From G032773895 sp965248935 (GTDB lineage: Bacteria; Pseudomonadota; Gammaproteobacteria; Pseudomonadales; Cellvibrionaceae), in assembly GCA_965248935.1 (NCBI GenBank), contig OZ252214.1, forward strand, positions 248,001 through 312,000: a stretch of DNA of 64,000 nucleotides, in the 5' to 3' direction. The position numbers and the translations under genes were made by a program. Shown one piece after another: positions 19,121 to 27,900 of this stretch (position 1 is its first letter; each line of letters begins with the position of its first letter). The notes beneath the pieces are model-generated. The model was given only the letters and a program-made list of their open reading frames with translations. It was not told where the DNA came from and did not search any database.

Positions 19121-19675
19121 CTAAAACTTTCCCATACTTTCTATCACTAATAGATTACCCTTAAAATCCAGATCGGGAAAATCATCTCTAAATTCACCAA
19201 TATAGGAATTTGGTCTTGGATCAATCATCCATGGTGTTAAAACCTCTGCTTTTTCAGTTATTTCTTTTACAAAGTGGATACAACTATTTGTCAAAATATC
19301 GTATGGTTTTCGTTTTTGAAAAGAATTTTGTGATTTTCTTAGCTCTGCATGTTTTAACATAGATTCATATTTTCCATTCACCTCAATATATACGCCTTTA
19401 ATTCTTCCTGACTGCCCAGAAACCTTAGATATAAAAGACAATGGTTTTTTCAAAGAGCCTATATCTAATTGGCCATTAGTTATTTTTGCATCAGGAAGAT
19501 TTCTAGCTTTAAGTACGATTCCAAGTTTTTCAGGAAGGTCGTATCTACCATATTCGTAGTATTTAGTTGTGCCTGTATTCCCATTTATAAACAGCACTCC
19601 TGCGTGACCTAAGTTAGATAATTTATCCTTATATGTAGGAATACTGAAATTATCAAAATCTACCCAAGGAAACAC
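19121..19675 (-). pseudogene. NlpC/papain-like amidase effector, N-terminally truncated
   Basis: The 184 residues from a GTG at 19675 resemble the C-terminal cysteine-hydrolase domain of type VI-type effectors: His24 in LGHAGVLF, the YYEYGRYD stretch, and Cys132 in ILTNSCIHF form a plausible catalytic pair. The open frame continues upstream for another ~25 codons (IVIPIVFPDYRITVEIKKVE) without an ATG before a stop. An IS3 end begins about 40 bases beyond that stop, so an N-terminal part (often a PAAR or similar delivery domain) is probably gone. Whether it is still expressed is unknown. Confidence 0.6.
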
Positions 19676-19784
19676 ATCTACTTCTACTTTCTTTATTTCA
19701 ACTGTGATTCTGTAATCAGGAAATACTATCGGTATTACTATATCTATTACTTATTTTCCGGTAGCCAAAAGGATGAATTGTGTG

Positions 19785-19843
19785 TGTAGTGGTCAACCTT
19801 TTTTGACCACCGAGTTAGAGGTTTTCCAAAAAAATACTTCTTT
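19785..19843 (+). mobile_element. IS3-family terminal remnant
   Basis: Fifty-nine bases beginning TGTAGTGGTCAACC match the end of the IS3-family element at 61177 and the last codons of its transposase. The match stops where the second copy of the ~100-bp repeat begins. Confidence 0.85.
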
Positions 19844-19943
19844 AATAATGAATAATGCGACAAACTATTCAAAATACTGATTTTATTATTTACTTTTTCA
19901 AGAGTATGGTAGTTGATATTTAATTACAACTTTATTTCAGCGC
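19843..19943. repeat. ~100-bp direct repeat, copy 2
   Basis: An orphan copy of the nuclease leader at 15400-15501, in the same orientation, without the nuclease coding region. It is cut on its left by the IS3 remnant. The 180 bases beyond it hold no gene. Confidence 0.9.
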
Positions 19944-20058
19944 TAAACAGCGTAATGGTTTTATTAAACGGTTAGAACCTAATAGTATTGACCATTAGAC
20001 AAATATTATCTTTGACAAGCCACCCTTCAATTAACCTATTTCCTTATAAAAGACAACG

Positions 20059-20134
20059 CCAACGATTGAGCAACGGGTTTGTTCAACAATACGGACAATG
20101 GTGGTTCCACGCTATTTATCCTTATTCGTTAGCT
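20059..20134 (-). other. attC-like site with ATTGTTGAACAAACCCG element
   Basis: In minus orientation the outer boxes GCTAACGA and TCGTTGGC pair with one wobble; the interior carries the element shared with 18688-18740. The stop codon of the DUF4124 gene lies inside the first box (AGCTAAC), as in the site at 17950. Weaker than the other two sites. Confidence 0.5.
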
Positions 20135-20728
20135 TGAGTAGAGCATGGCTAAAGATGTGAGCGCTCGCGAAGCTTCTTTACATTTTTTCTTTAGCTCTCC
20201 CGAGTTTGCTTCTGCATGTTCACGTTCCAATTTTCTTAGCATTCCGTTAAGCCCTTCTGTCAATTCTTGCCCTGTCTTACTTAGGTTTTTGCCTTCGATA
20301 TCAATATGAATTCCATTTGTATAGTAATACCTTCCCAGAGCGATAATATCAGCAGCTTTTTTTTGATAATTTTCCAGGTCATTTTTTACTTTACCTTCGC
20401 AAAATTTAGCTGAAACCCCGTAGATCTTTGTGAACGCATAGCTTTTAGCTGCGTCTGTCACTGCGAGGGCTTCCGCAACCTGCCTAGCTTTAGGGTCATT
20501 TTTCAGTTCACTTACAGACTTCCCCGTCATTTGTGCCAAAGTCTTGATAAATTCATTTTTAAACTGATTGTTATCGAAATTGTCCTTAGATTTGCTCACT
20601 TTAACAGCTTCCCTCGTACAAGGACTATCTTGGTACGCCATATTCCCATTGTTATCCTTACATTGATAGAGAGAACCGGAAAAGGCTAATTGTGAAAATA
20701 TCAGAAAGAACGCAGTTAAAAATTTCAT
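20129..20728 (-). CDS. DUF4124-domain secreted protein
   Basis: A 199-residue protein with a signal peptide (about 1-17) followed by the DUF4124 pattern LYQCKDNNGNMAYQDSPC, then a long helical charged region with two Cys (near 110 and 184). DUF4124 is a small periplasmic domain common in gammaproteobacteria; its function is unknown. An AAGG ribosome site precedes the ATG. The gene is followed by an attC-like site and lies 17 bases after another, so it looks like a single integron cassette. Confidence 0.75.
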   Translation of the reverse strand: MKFLTAFFLIFSQLAFSGSLYQCKDNNGNMAYQDSPCTREAVKVSKSKDNFDNNQFKNEFIKTLAQMTGKSVSELKNDPKARQVAEALAVTDAAKSYAFTKIYGVSAKFCEGKVKNDLENYQKKAADIIALGRYYYTNGIHIDIEGKNLSKTGQELTEGLNGMLRKLEREHAEANSGELKKKCKEASRALTSLAMLYSS

Positions 20729-20744
20729 GATTATCCTTATTGAG

Positions 20745-20800
20745 AGCTAACGCAGCAATCAGCCGTGCGTTTTTTGCGTTAGCTGTATTGCTTGTTAGAT
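20745..20800 (-). other. attC integron recombination site
   Basis: In minus orientation: ATCTAAC (R'' box), AAG spacer, CAATACAGC arm, loop, GGCTGATTG arm and GTTAGCT (R' box). The arms pair apart from one extra A in the first arm, the unpaired base expected in attC sites. A separate perfect inverted repeat AGCTAACGCA/TGCGTTAGCT is nested within it. It lies about 65 bases after the M23 peptidase stop. Confidence 0.75.
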
Positions 20801-20864
20801 TTATTTTTTTCATTCAGGCTCTCATTTTTTGTTTGCTAACTGAAACTCTTTTAATTCTTTATCT

Positions 20865-21953
20865 TTACTCCAACCAGCTACTTAAGATATCACTTACCTT
20901 ATCGAAAAAGGATTTTTCCTTATTACCAAACGTTAGACTATTGAGTTCCATTTTCCCCTGCGCATAAAGAGCGTTATGCTCTTTATTCACTCTAGTAATC
21001 ATTTCGCCATCATTCTTCGTCATTATCTCCTGGCCAGCAATAGGTAAGAAAGAAACACCTTTTCCATTATCGAATTGGTAGGGAATCGATACCTGTTTAC
21101 CCCCTTCATTTTTCAAGATCGTAAAATGAAGGTGCGGCCCCGTTGAAAACCCAGTATTACCCGAGCGAGCGAGCATATCCCCGCGCATAACTCTTTGGCC
21201 AGGTTCTACCTTCGCACTAAACATATCCAAATGCGCATACGATGAGATAGTACCGTCATCATGTAAGATATACACAACATTGGCTTTATCTGCAAACTTA
21301 GGGGAAACTCCCGCCTCAGTATAATCCTCAACGATTCCCATCACGACACCGTCTCTAACCGCCAAAACGGGTGTCGCAATCGGTAATGCAAAATCAAACG
21401 CATACTTATTTTCTTCATCCTGATGACTAAAAGCACCATTGAATCCCTGCCCAACCAGACGATATTTCTCTGCCGGAAACGGTAAAGCATATAAATAGTT
21501 TTCGGTGTGCTTGGCTGACGGATCACCCAAGGTAATACTCAAATTGTAATCTGCACTCCACGATGAACTTTGCTTCTCTATATTGACTGCGCGTTTTTCA
21601 CTGTTCCCCGGAACGAGTAATTCAACATAACTATCACTTGCTGACTCAACTGTACACCTTTTGCAACGCACGCTAAGCTTAGCCAATACGGGGCCATAAT
21701 AATTATTAATAATCGTTAGCCCTGGGTTATCTCTTTCCGTTTCTCTTACCCACACCCCTTTAAACAATTTTTTTTCACTATTATCCTTTATACGCATTTC
21801 TTCTAAGCCATTGCTACTGCTCTCCGAGGGCTTTTTATCGCTATAATGCCACTTACCATTGTTATCCTGATATTTATATAGCTTCTTAGAAAAAGCCTCG
21901 AATGAAGTAAAAGAGATAAAAACAAAAAACACATATACTATCCAGTTCTTCAT
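20865..21953 (-). CDS. M23 (LytM-type) peptidase with N-terminal DUF4124
   Basis: A 362-residue secreted zinc endopeptidase. A signal peptide (about 1-22) leads into a DUF4124-like stretch (KLYKYQDNNGKWHYSDKKP), a beta-rich middle region with a CKRC pair, and the M23 domain (about 190-300) with AFDFALP, SYAHLD and the signature GPHLHF. Family members cut peptidoglycan cross-bridges or act as amidase activators in the periplasm. It shares the DUF4124 start with the following gene. The gene is the outermost member of the attC-bearing group and is not linked by function to the NRPS genes. Confidence 0.88.
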   Translation of the reverse strand: MKNWIVYVFFVFISFTSFEAFSKKLYKYQDNNGKWHYSDKKPSESSSNGLEEMRIKDNSEKKLFKGVWVRETERDNPGLTIINNYYGPVLAKLSVRCKRCTVESASDSYVELLVPGNSEKRAVNIEKQSSSWSADYNLSITLGDPSAKHTENYLYALPFPAEKYRLVGQGFNGAFSHQDEENKYAFDFALPIATPVLAVRDGVVMGIVEDYTEAGVSPKFADKANVVYILHDDGTISSYAHLDMFSAKVEPGQRVMRGDMLARSGNTGFSTGPHLHFTILKNEGGKQVSIPYQFDNGKGVSFLPIAGQEIMTKNDGEMITRVNKEHNALYAQGKMELNSLTFGNKEKSFFDKVSDILSSWLE

Positions 21954-22161
21954 AAATGATATTCCGTTTTGAAAACATTATAAGGCAAGGCAGTTTCGGC
22001 TCCCTTTTATCCTACGGGAAACGGAGCAAAAGCCACACATTCATATTTTAAAATCTTACCTCAATATCTCAGGCGAAGCCAGAGCAGTGAATATCGCTGC
22101 TTGATCCAGAATATTCGATGATAGCTTTTACCAATGATTTTATACTGATTTAATGTGATTT

Positions 22162-22207
22162 CCAGCCGAACACTATATTAACAACCAGCCGAACATTATA
22201 TTAACAA
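22162..22207. repeat. 23-bp tandem repeat, two copies
   Basis: Two adjacent 23-base units (CCAGCCGAACAYTATATTAACAA would be the consensus, shown here as CCAGCCGAAC then AYTATATTAACAA) differ at one base, with a partial third copy. They lie between the cassette-like genes and the stop of the methyltransferase at 22223. The surrounding 21954-22222 holds no gene. Confidence 0.85.
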
Positions 22208-22222
22208 TTAGTTGAATAGTTC

Positions 22223-23674
22223 CTAGGCCATTTCGGCTTCCACCTTATAAACCAACTCATTCAACGCTGGAAAGTAAGTCGCTACAGTTTCAGGCAACAA
22301 TACCAGCACTCCCGCTTCGTATAGCGTATTCAAGTAGCTGCCGTCATCCAATTTAGTTAAATCCACTTCGAATTCGGTTGGTAAAGAGCGGTGCATATAG
22401 TCCTTTCGTATATCTTTGATACGACCTCGCAGCAGCTTACCTTCACGAGTGCTATCAAACATGGGCGATATGCGTAATCGTCGTATTTCACTTTCTGCAA
22501 GCGGTACGAGTGAGCGGCCTATTTTTCGCACTTGGTCCGTTAGCAGTACACTGACCAAATCAGGCGTATTCGCCTCGATAGAGGCACACTCAGACATAGG
22601 AACAAAGTCGTCCAATTCAGCCAGTTTGTACCCATCGTACTGGTACATCGACAAGAAAGCGGCATTGCTATCGCAAGTATTATGGAGTAATTCCAAATAT
22701 TGATCGAAGGATTCAAATTGGTTTTGTAGGTAACGATAAAACCTTCCAGCAGCAAACCTAAGTTCTTTTCCTTTCCATATGTGTTCGATATAGGCCCAGC
22801 CGCTTTTGCGCGTTACTCGTGAGATCTCTCTCATTACGTTTGCCTGATTCACAAGTTCGGGCAGGCAGGTTGAGGTAAAGGTTGCTGAGATTTCGTCATT
22901 GGCAAAAGGGAGGGGAAAGTAGAGGTTGTGGCAGATATAGAGACCTTCTTGATGAACAAATCGCTTGACGATAAATAGGTTGATTAATTGAGCATCCATA
23001 CTGATTAATTTATCGGAGGAAAAGTGATCGGCAGCAATGTTTTCTAAGATACCCTGCCCAATGCACAATGAGAGAAGGTAGTCATCGGGCATATTGTTCA
23101 GTAGAAAATTTCGTGTCACGGATACGCTAGGGTCGAAATATCTTTTTACGTAGTAGTTCCCGCCTCGGCCCAATTTGCACAATATCATATCTTCGTATGA
23201 CTGAGGGTAAAGGGACTGCCCGCTCTTATTAACGGGAACGCCTTCTCCTCTTTTCTCGCCCACTACTTTATATTCGTTAACTTGCTCTTCTAAGAATTCG
23301 ATATTATGCGTATTGTAGTCTCTAGAATATTCAACATTAAATTCGGTATAAGAAAGCGTATTATCAAACAGCAACTTACTGAGAATTGGAGACTTTTCTT
23401 TTATCCAGGCTTCGAAACCCGGCAGATCATCCTCTTTAATATACTGTATGGCAGCGGCCATAAACGGCTCATAGGGAATGAGTTTATCTTCTGAACCACC
23501 GTACCCTTTCGTCAGCGAAAGCAAGAGCACCCCATCCACTATTGGAAACTCAAAGCAATGACATTCTATGAGGCCGTAGAGTATCCTGTCACCTGCGGAT
23601 TTATTTTCTTTGCTAAGTGTGAAGCATCCCGTACAGTAGGGGCATCTCATACGTCCAATTAATTCAAGGTTCAT
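22223..23674 (-). CDS. zinc-ribbon (Trm112-like) methyltransferase
   Basis: A 483-residue protein. The N-terminal 55 residues form a Trm112/UPF0434-like zinc ribbon with MRCPYC and a later ECHC pair and the typical FPIVDGVLLL strand. A class I methyltransferase-like core follows (about 190-310: LCIGQGILENIA, ISMDAQ, then a LPFANDEISATF and REISRVTRKSGW segment). The last ~170 residues are unassigned. It starts 38 bases after the exporter gene and closes the main PKS-NRPS operon, so a tailoring role is likely. Motif I is imperfect, so catalysis is not certain. Confidence 0.78.
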   Translation of the reverse strand: MNLELIGRMRCPYCTGCFTLSKENKSAGDRILYGLIECHCFEFPIVDGVLLLSLTKGYGGSEDKLIPYEPFMAAAIQYIKEDDLPGFEAWIKEKSPILSKLLFDNTLSYTEFNVEYSRDYNTHNIEFLEEQVNEYKVVGEKRGEGVPVNKSGQSLYPQSYEDMILCKLGRGGNYYVKRYFDPSVSVTRNFLLNNMPDDYLLSLCIGQGILENIAADHFSSDKLISMDAQLINLFIVKRFVHQEGLYICHNLYFPLPFANDEISATFTSTCLPELVNQANVMREISRVTRKSGWAYIEHIWKGKELRFAAGRFYRYLQNQFESFDQYLELLHNTCDSNAAFLSMYQYDGYKLAELDDFVPMSECASIEANTPDLVSVLLTDQVRKIGRSLVPLAESEIRRLRISPMFDSTREGKLLRGRIKDIRKDYMHRSLPTEFEVDLTKLDDGSYLNTLYEAGVLVLLPETVATYFPALNELVYKVEAEMA

Positions 23675-23712
23675 GGGTCGATATCCTTTTTTCTAAATTT
23701 ACGTTTTCTTAA

Positions 23713-24987
23713 TTATTGATAGCAGGGTTCGTCTGTTTGATATTTTTTGGGTAGATACCCAGTAATAAAATAAATCACGGTTATTGATACATACAGTAAT
23801 CCAAATAACGAGAACATCACACCAATACCTCTGCCCTCACCAAGACCAAAGATTGGCCCAAGAATATTTGACCAGTCTCCACCTACCGCTAAATTGGGTT
23901 CAAAAATACGATCGGCCAGAACAGCGCCCGTGATGGCCGCAACGGGAGAAATGGCCATTGCAAGGCCAGCGGAAACAGCGAAAAAACGCCCTCGGATAGG
24001 ACTGGGGATGATTGTCTGCCATAGGGTACGTTCACAGGTTTGAACCACAACGGCGGAGAAAATCATAGCGAAGCAGGTTAGATAGATTGCGGGCAGCCAA
24101 GTTAAGGCTCCGACAAGCATCACCGTCAAACCTACTAGGCCGTCGAAAACAAGTATGTAGAGTAGCAAATTGTTTACTGCACGCAACGACATAACAATGG
24201 ACGCGCAGATACCACCAAGCGCCGAAACGGTTAGCACGGTTCCAAGTATTCGCTCGTCATACAAAGCGATAAATACGGGGTTCACCAGAACCATCACCAT
24301 GCCAACAACGAACTTTTCCAGTAAGAGGTATAGAAATAACACTGCAAATTGAGGTTTTTCTACAAGCCATTCCACTACAGGTTTTAGGCTACCTTTAGGG
24401 GTATCCTGAATTTTTTTGTCGGTTCGTGAAGATACAATTCTAACGGGGACCAGGGCAATTAAACCAATAACAAACGCCAGTAGGTCGATGCAGACCAACC
24501 CATTTAAACCAATAATCACATAGAGCGTGCCGGCGACGGCTGGTGAAACAAGATGTACGACGCCCGTGAAGATCGAGACTGTTCCATTGGCGCGAGACAA
24601 TAGTTTATTGGGAACCAGTTGCGCGACCACAACAGATAAAATTGAATACTTAAGAACAGAAACGACGGAGTAGATGCCTCCAATCAAGTAAATCCAAGCT
24701 GGAGTAAGGTCATTATCGTGCAGCAAGGCTAGAACGAGCAGGCTGCAACATGCCGCTAAGATATCACAACCAACGATCACTGTTTTACCGGATAACCTAT
24801 CGAGCCATCTAGCAAGAAAAGGCGCGAGCAAGGCCCCTGGAAGCGTTAGAAAAACCATGCCTAGGGCATAATCAACAATGCTGTCGGTATGGGTAATCAT
24901 CCACACCGCAATACCAAAGGAGGTGAGCATACTGCCAAATTGAGTAATAAATTGACCGCAGCAAAGTATGTATAAGTTCTTATTCAC
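23713..24987 (-). CDS. MFS exporter (EntS/MFS_3-like)
   Basis: A 424-residue protein with about 12 membrane helices and the MFS loop LARWLDRLSGKTVI between helices 2 and 3. It resembles MFS_3 transporters such as the enterobactin exporter EntS, so export of the assembled peptide is probable. I place the start at GTG 24987, which overlaps the stop of the preceding NRPS (GTGAATAA) and has AGGAAG six bases upstream. A longer frame to 25062 would only add residues read out of frame from the NRPS end. Confidence 0.88.
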   Translation of the reverse strand: MNKNLYILCCGQFITQFGSMLTSFGIAVWMITHTDSIVDYALGMVFLTLPGALLAPFLARWLDRLSGKTVIVGCDILAACCSLLVLALLHDNDLTPAWIYLIGGIYSVVSVLKYSILSVVVAQLVPNKLLSRANGTVSIFTGVVHLVSPAVAGTLYVIIGLNGLVCIDLLAFVIGLIALVPVRIVSSRTDKKIQDTPKGSLKPVVEWLVEKPQFAVLFLYLLLEKFVVGMVMVLVNPVFIALYDERILGTVLTVSALGGICASIVMSLRAVNNLLLYILVFDGLVGLTVMLVGALTWLPAIYLTCFAMIFSAVVVQTCERTLWQTIIPSPIRGRFFAVSAGLAMAISPVAAITGAVLADRIFEPNLAVGGDWSNILGPIFGLGEGRGIGVMFSLFGLLYVSITVIYFITGYLPKKYQTDEPCYQ

Positions 24988-27900
24988 AATAGGCTTCCTG
25001 CTCTGTGTTTTTAACTTGAATACACTGTTGGACACATTGCTGAATATACGATTGAATTTCAATCATCATCGCGTTCATGTTTTCTTCTAGAAAGTATTCG
25101 CCCTCAAATTCAATTTGACCAATAAAACGATTTCCAACAGCGGCAAAACGAATCCAAATAAAATAGAGTAATTCAACACCTTCCCGCTCAGAATATACGG
25201 GGCCATTTTGCAGCGTGCGTATTTGCTCGTTATCATATTCAAGGTGAGAATCGAAACTAAATGCAAAAGATGAACTGTCGAGTCGTTGTTTTCCATCTAA
25301 CCCTGTAGGTGAGATTCCTTCCGGCATGTAATCACGGTAGTTGACTCTCTGGTGACTCATCGCTTCAGATACGAGTGTTTGCGTTTCTTTAATTGATGCT
25401 TCCAGGTTTGAATGTCTATTAACCACAGAGGGGATAAAGACCAAGTCCGCCAAGCTTCCAATAATGTTCTCCGTACCCGGCATTGATCTGCCAGAAAGGA
25501 TAATGCCTGTCGCGGGGTTATCTATATTCAGCTTCTTACAGATATAGTGATTAAAGATGGTAAACAGGCTATTGGATAAGGTTGCCTGGCAGTCTGTGGA
25601 CAGTTGGTGAATATAATCACAACTTTTTTTATCCAATAAGAATTCAACTTTTTTCCATACGCCATGGGAATTTAAGGTATTTAGTTTGTCATGGGTTAGC
25701 CTTGCGGGTTTATATTTATTCCTTTGACTATTCCAAAACTGTTGGTCTTCCTGTTCCAATTTGGATTTTTGGTAGCTATTCGATAACCAATCCAAATATT
25801 CTGGGTAATCAAAATTTCTTTCAATCATATTTTGGCTTAGCCCCTTCGACAAACGAGCATAAGTGGAGCGGAATTCTTCTGTGAGAATCGATGAAGAAAA
25901 GCCATCAAAGATCATATGGTCTACTGAAAAATTGACGTAAAACTTATTTTGACATACGGCAACGGTAATTTTAGCGAGGGGGTGATCCAGTTCCTCGGAC
26001 GGTTTCCCACCTGTAATATAGTCAATATTGCTGAGCGTATCTTTGAGTGTTAACAGTTTCGGAAAGGGGTTTGCGTAACCTGTAAAGTCATAAATAACCA
26101 GCTCCGGCTGGCACTCATCCGATACGCTAAACCATATTTCTTTTTCCCGCCTAAAGGGTATTGCACGAAGAATGGCATTCTGACTTACAACTGAATCAAC
26201 GGTTTCCCTTAACAATTGCTCGCTATAGGGTTCTGAAATAACTAGGTTTGGTGTAGTGGCGACAACCGATGTGCGCCCGTAGCCCATATCTCGCCACCAG
26301 GCTTGAATAATGTAGTGTCCTTTTACCTCGTAGTTTCCTGCAAGTTTGGGGACGATAGAGCTACCGATTTTATCACTGACAGTTTGAATACCACCTGCTT
26401 TGGCTGACTCTAGGCAAGTTGCAATCACCTTGTTAAGCGCATTTTTATAGCCGGTGATAAAACGTTGGGTACCGCTCTCAGATAAGCCCGAGACCACGGA
26501 TACCCTTAAGGCTCCATGTTGAATTACGCCATTAATGTTCAGAATAAGTGCTTCTTTGTTGTCTAAAGCAACTTGCCGACCGCAGTTGCTTCCACTCAAT
26601 TCCCATAAACGCTCGGAGTTTTCTTTTTGTGTATTGAACTGACCAAGGTAATTAAATTTTATTTTAGGAATAACACTATTCTCAAGCGGCCCTTTTGTTG
26701 ATGCAAATGCACCAAAACCAATTCCTTTGTTTGGTACTGCCCTCAAGTTCTCTTTGTTGGCTATAATTGTTTCAGATACGTCTTTTAGCGCTAAGAGGCC
26801 AACAGGGTAAACGGTAGTAAACCAACCGAGGGTTCTGCTTACATCTATATGCTTATCTATCGGCTCCCTCCCATGCCCCTCCAATAAAATGGGAATGTTT
26901 CCCCGCCCGAAAATTGTTTTGAGCGCTAAGCTTAATGCGCTCAGGAGTAGGTCATTAACTTCAGTATTAAAACCTTTGTTCGCTTCTTCTATAAGCTGGG
27001 CCGTTGCGATAGGGGATAACGAAAAATCATCCAACAAGAGGGTTGAGGATATGTTCTCCGAAAGGGGCGGAAAATCCTCAAGCACGCGCTGCCAATATTT
27101 AGTTTCTTCTATTTCTTTTTTGGTATATTGCTCTAAAACTGAAACCCACTGACGATAACTGCTGGTTTTTTCGGGCAGCGCTTTTCCGGTTAATAGGCTT
27201 TTGATATCGTCTACTAGAATACGCCATGAAACAGCATCAATGATTAAATGATGAAAAGCGAAGAATAATTTAGCATAGCCATCAAACCCGGTAATAAGAA
27301 TACATTTCCAAAGAGGGCCATGGATATAGTCAAACTGACTTTGCCATTGAGTTAGTCTATTTTGAACATCTATTTCCGTTAGGCCATATACATTTAGCGA
27401 TTCAATACAATATTGAGATTCCGGCAATTCTTTTTGGTAAGACTGAACAAATACCCCATCGCTTTTCTTAAATCGACAACGCAACATATCATGATGAGAT
27501 GCAAGCTTCTTAAGTGCCGTTTGCACCCTCTGTATTTCCGTATCTTTAGGTATGGTAATGGTGAAAGCTTGGTTCCAGTGCTGAGGGGAGGGAAAGTTTT
27601 TATCAAAAAATATTTTTTGGATGGAAAGAAGTGGAAAGTCACCCGTCAACTCGCCCTTTTCTGCATGTATTGTTGGAGCAGATTTTACAACAGAACACAA
27701 CTCAATTATTTGCCTAACCGTGGGTGCGGCAAAAATATCTTTTATGTGAACGTTTAAACCGGCAAGACGCATTTTGGAAATTAACTGAATGGATAGGATA
27801 GAGTCTCCGCCAATACTGAAAAAATTATCTTGAACCCCTACTTTTTTACGCCCCAATACCTGCCGCCATATTTCGCATATTTGTGATTCTAACGCGGTGC

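Noticed and set aside
22162..22207. Possible CRISPR repeat
   Set aside because: The two 23-base units are adjacent with no spacers, and no cas genes are present.
24988..25062. Longer start for the MFS exporter
   Set aside because: The extra residues are NRPS C coding sequence in a different frame; GTG at 24987 has a clear AGGAAG site.
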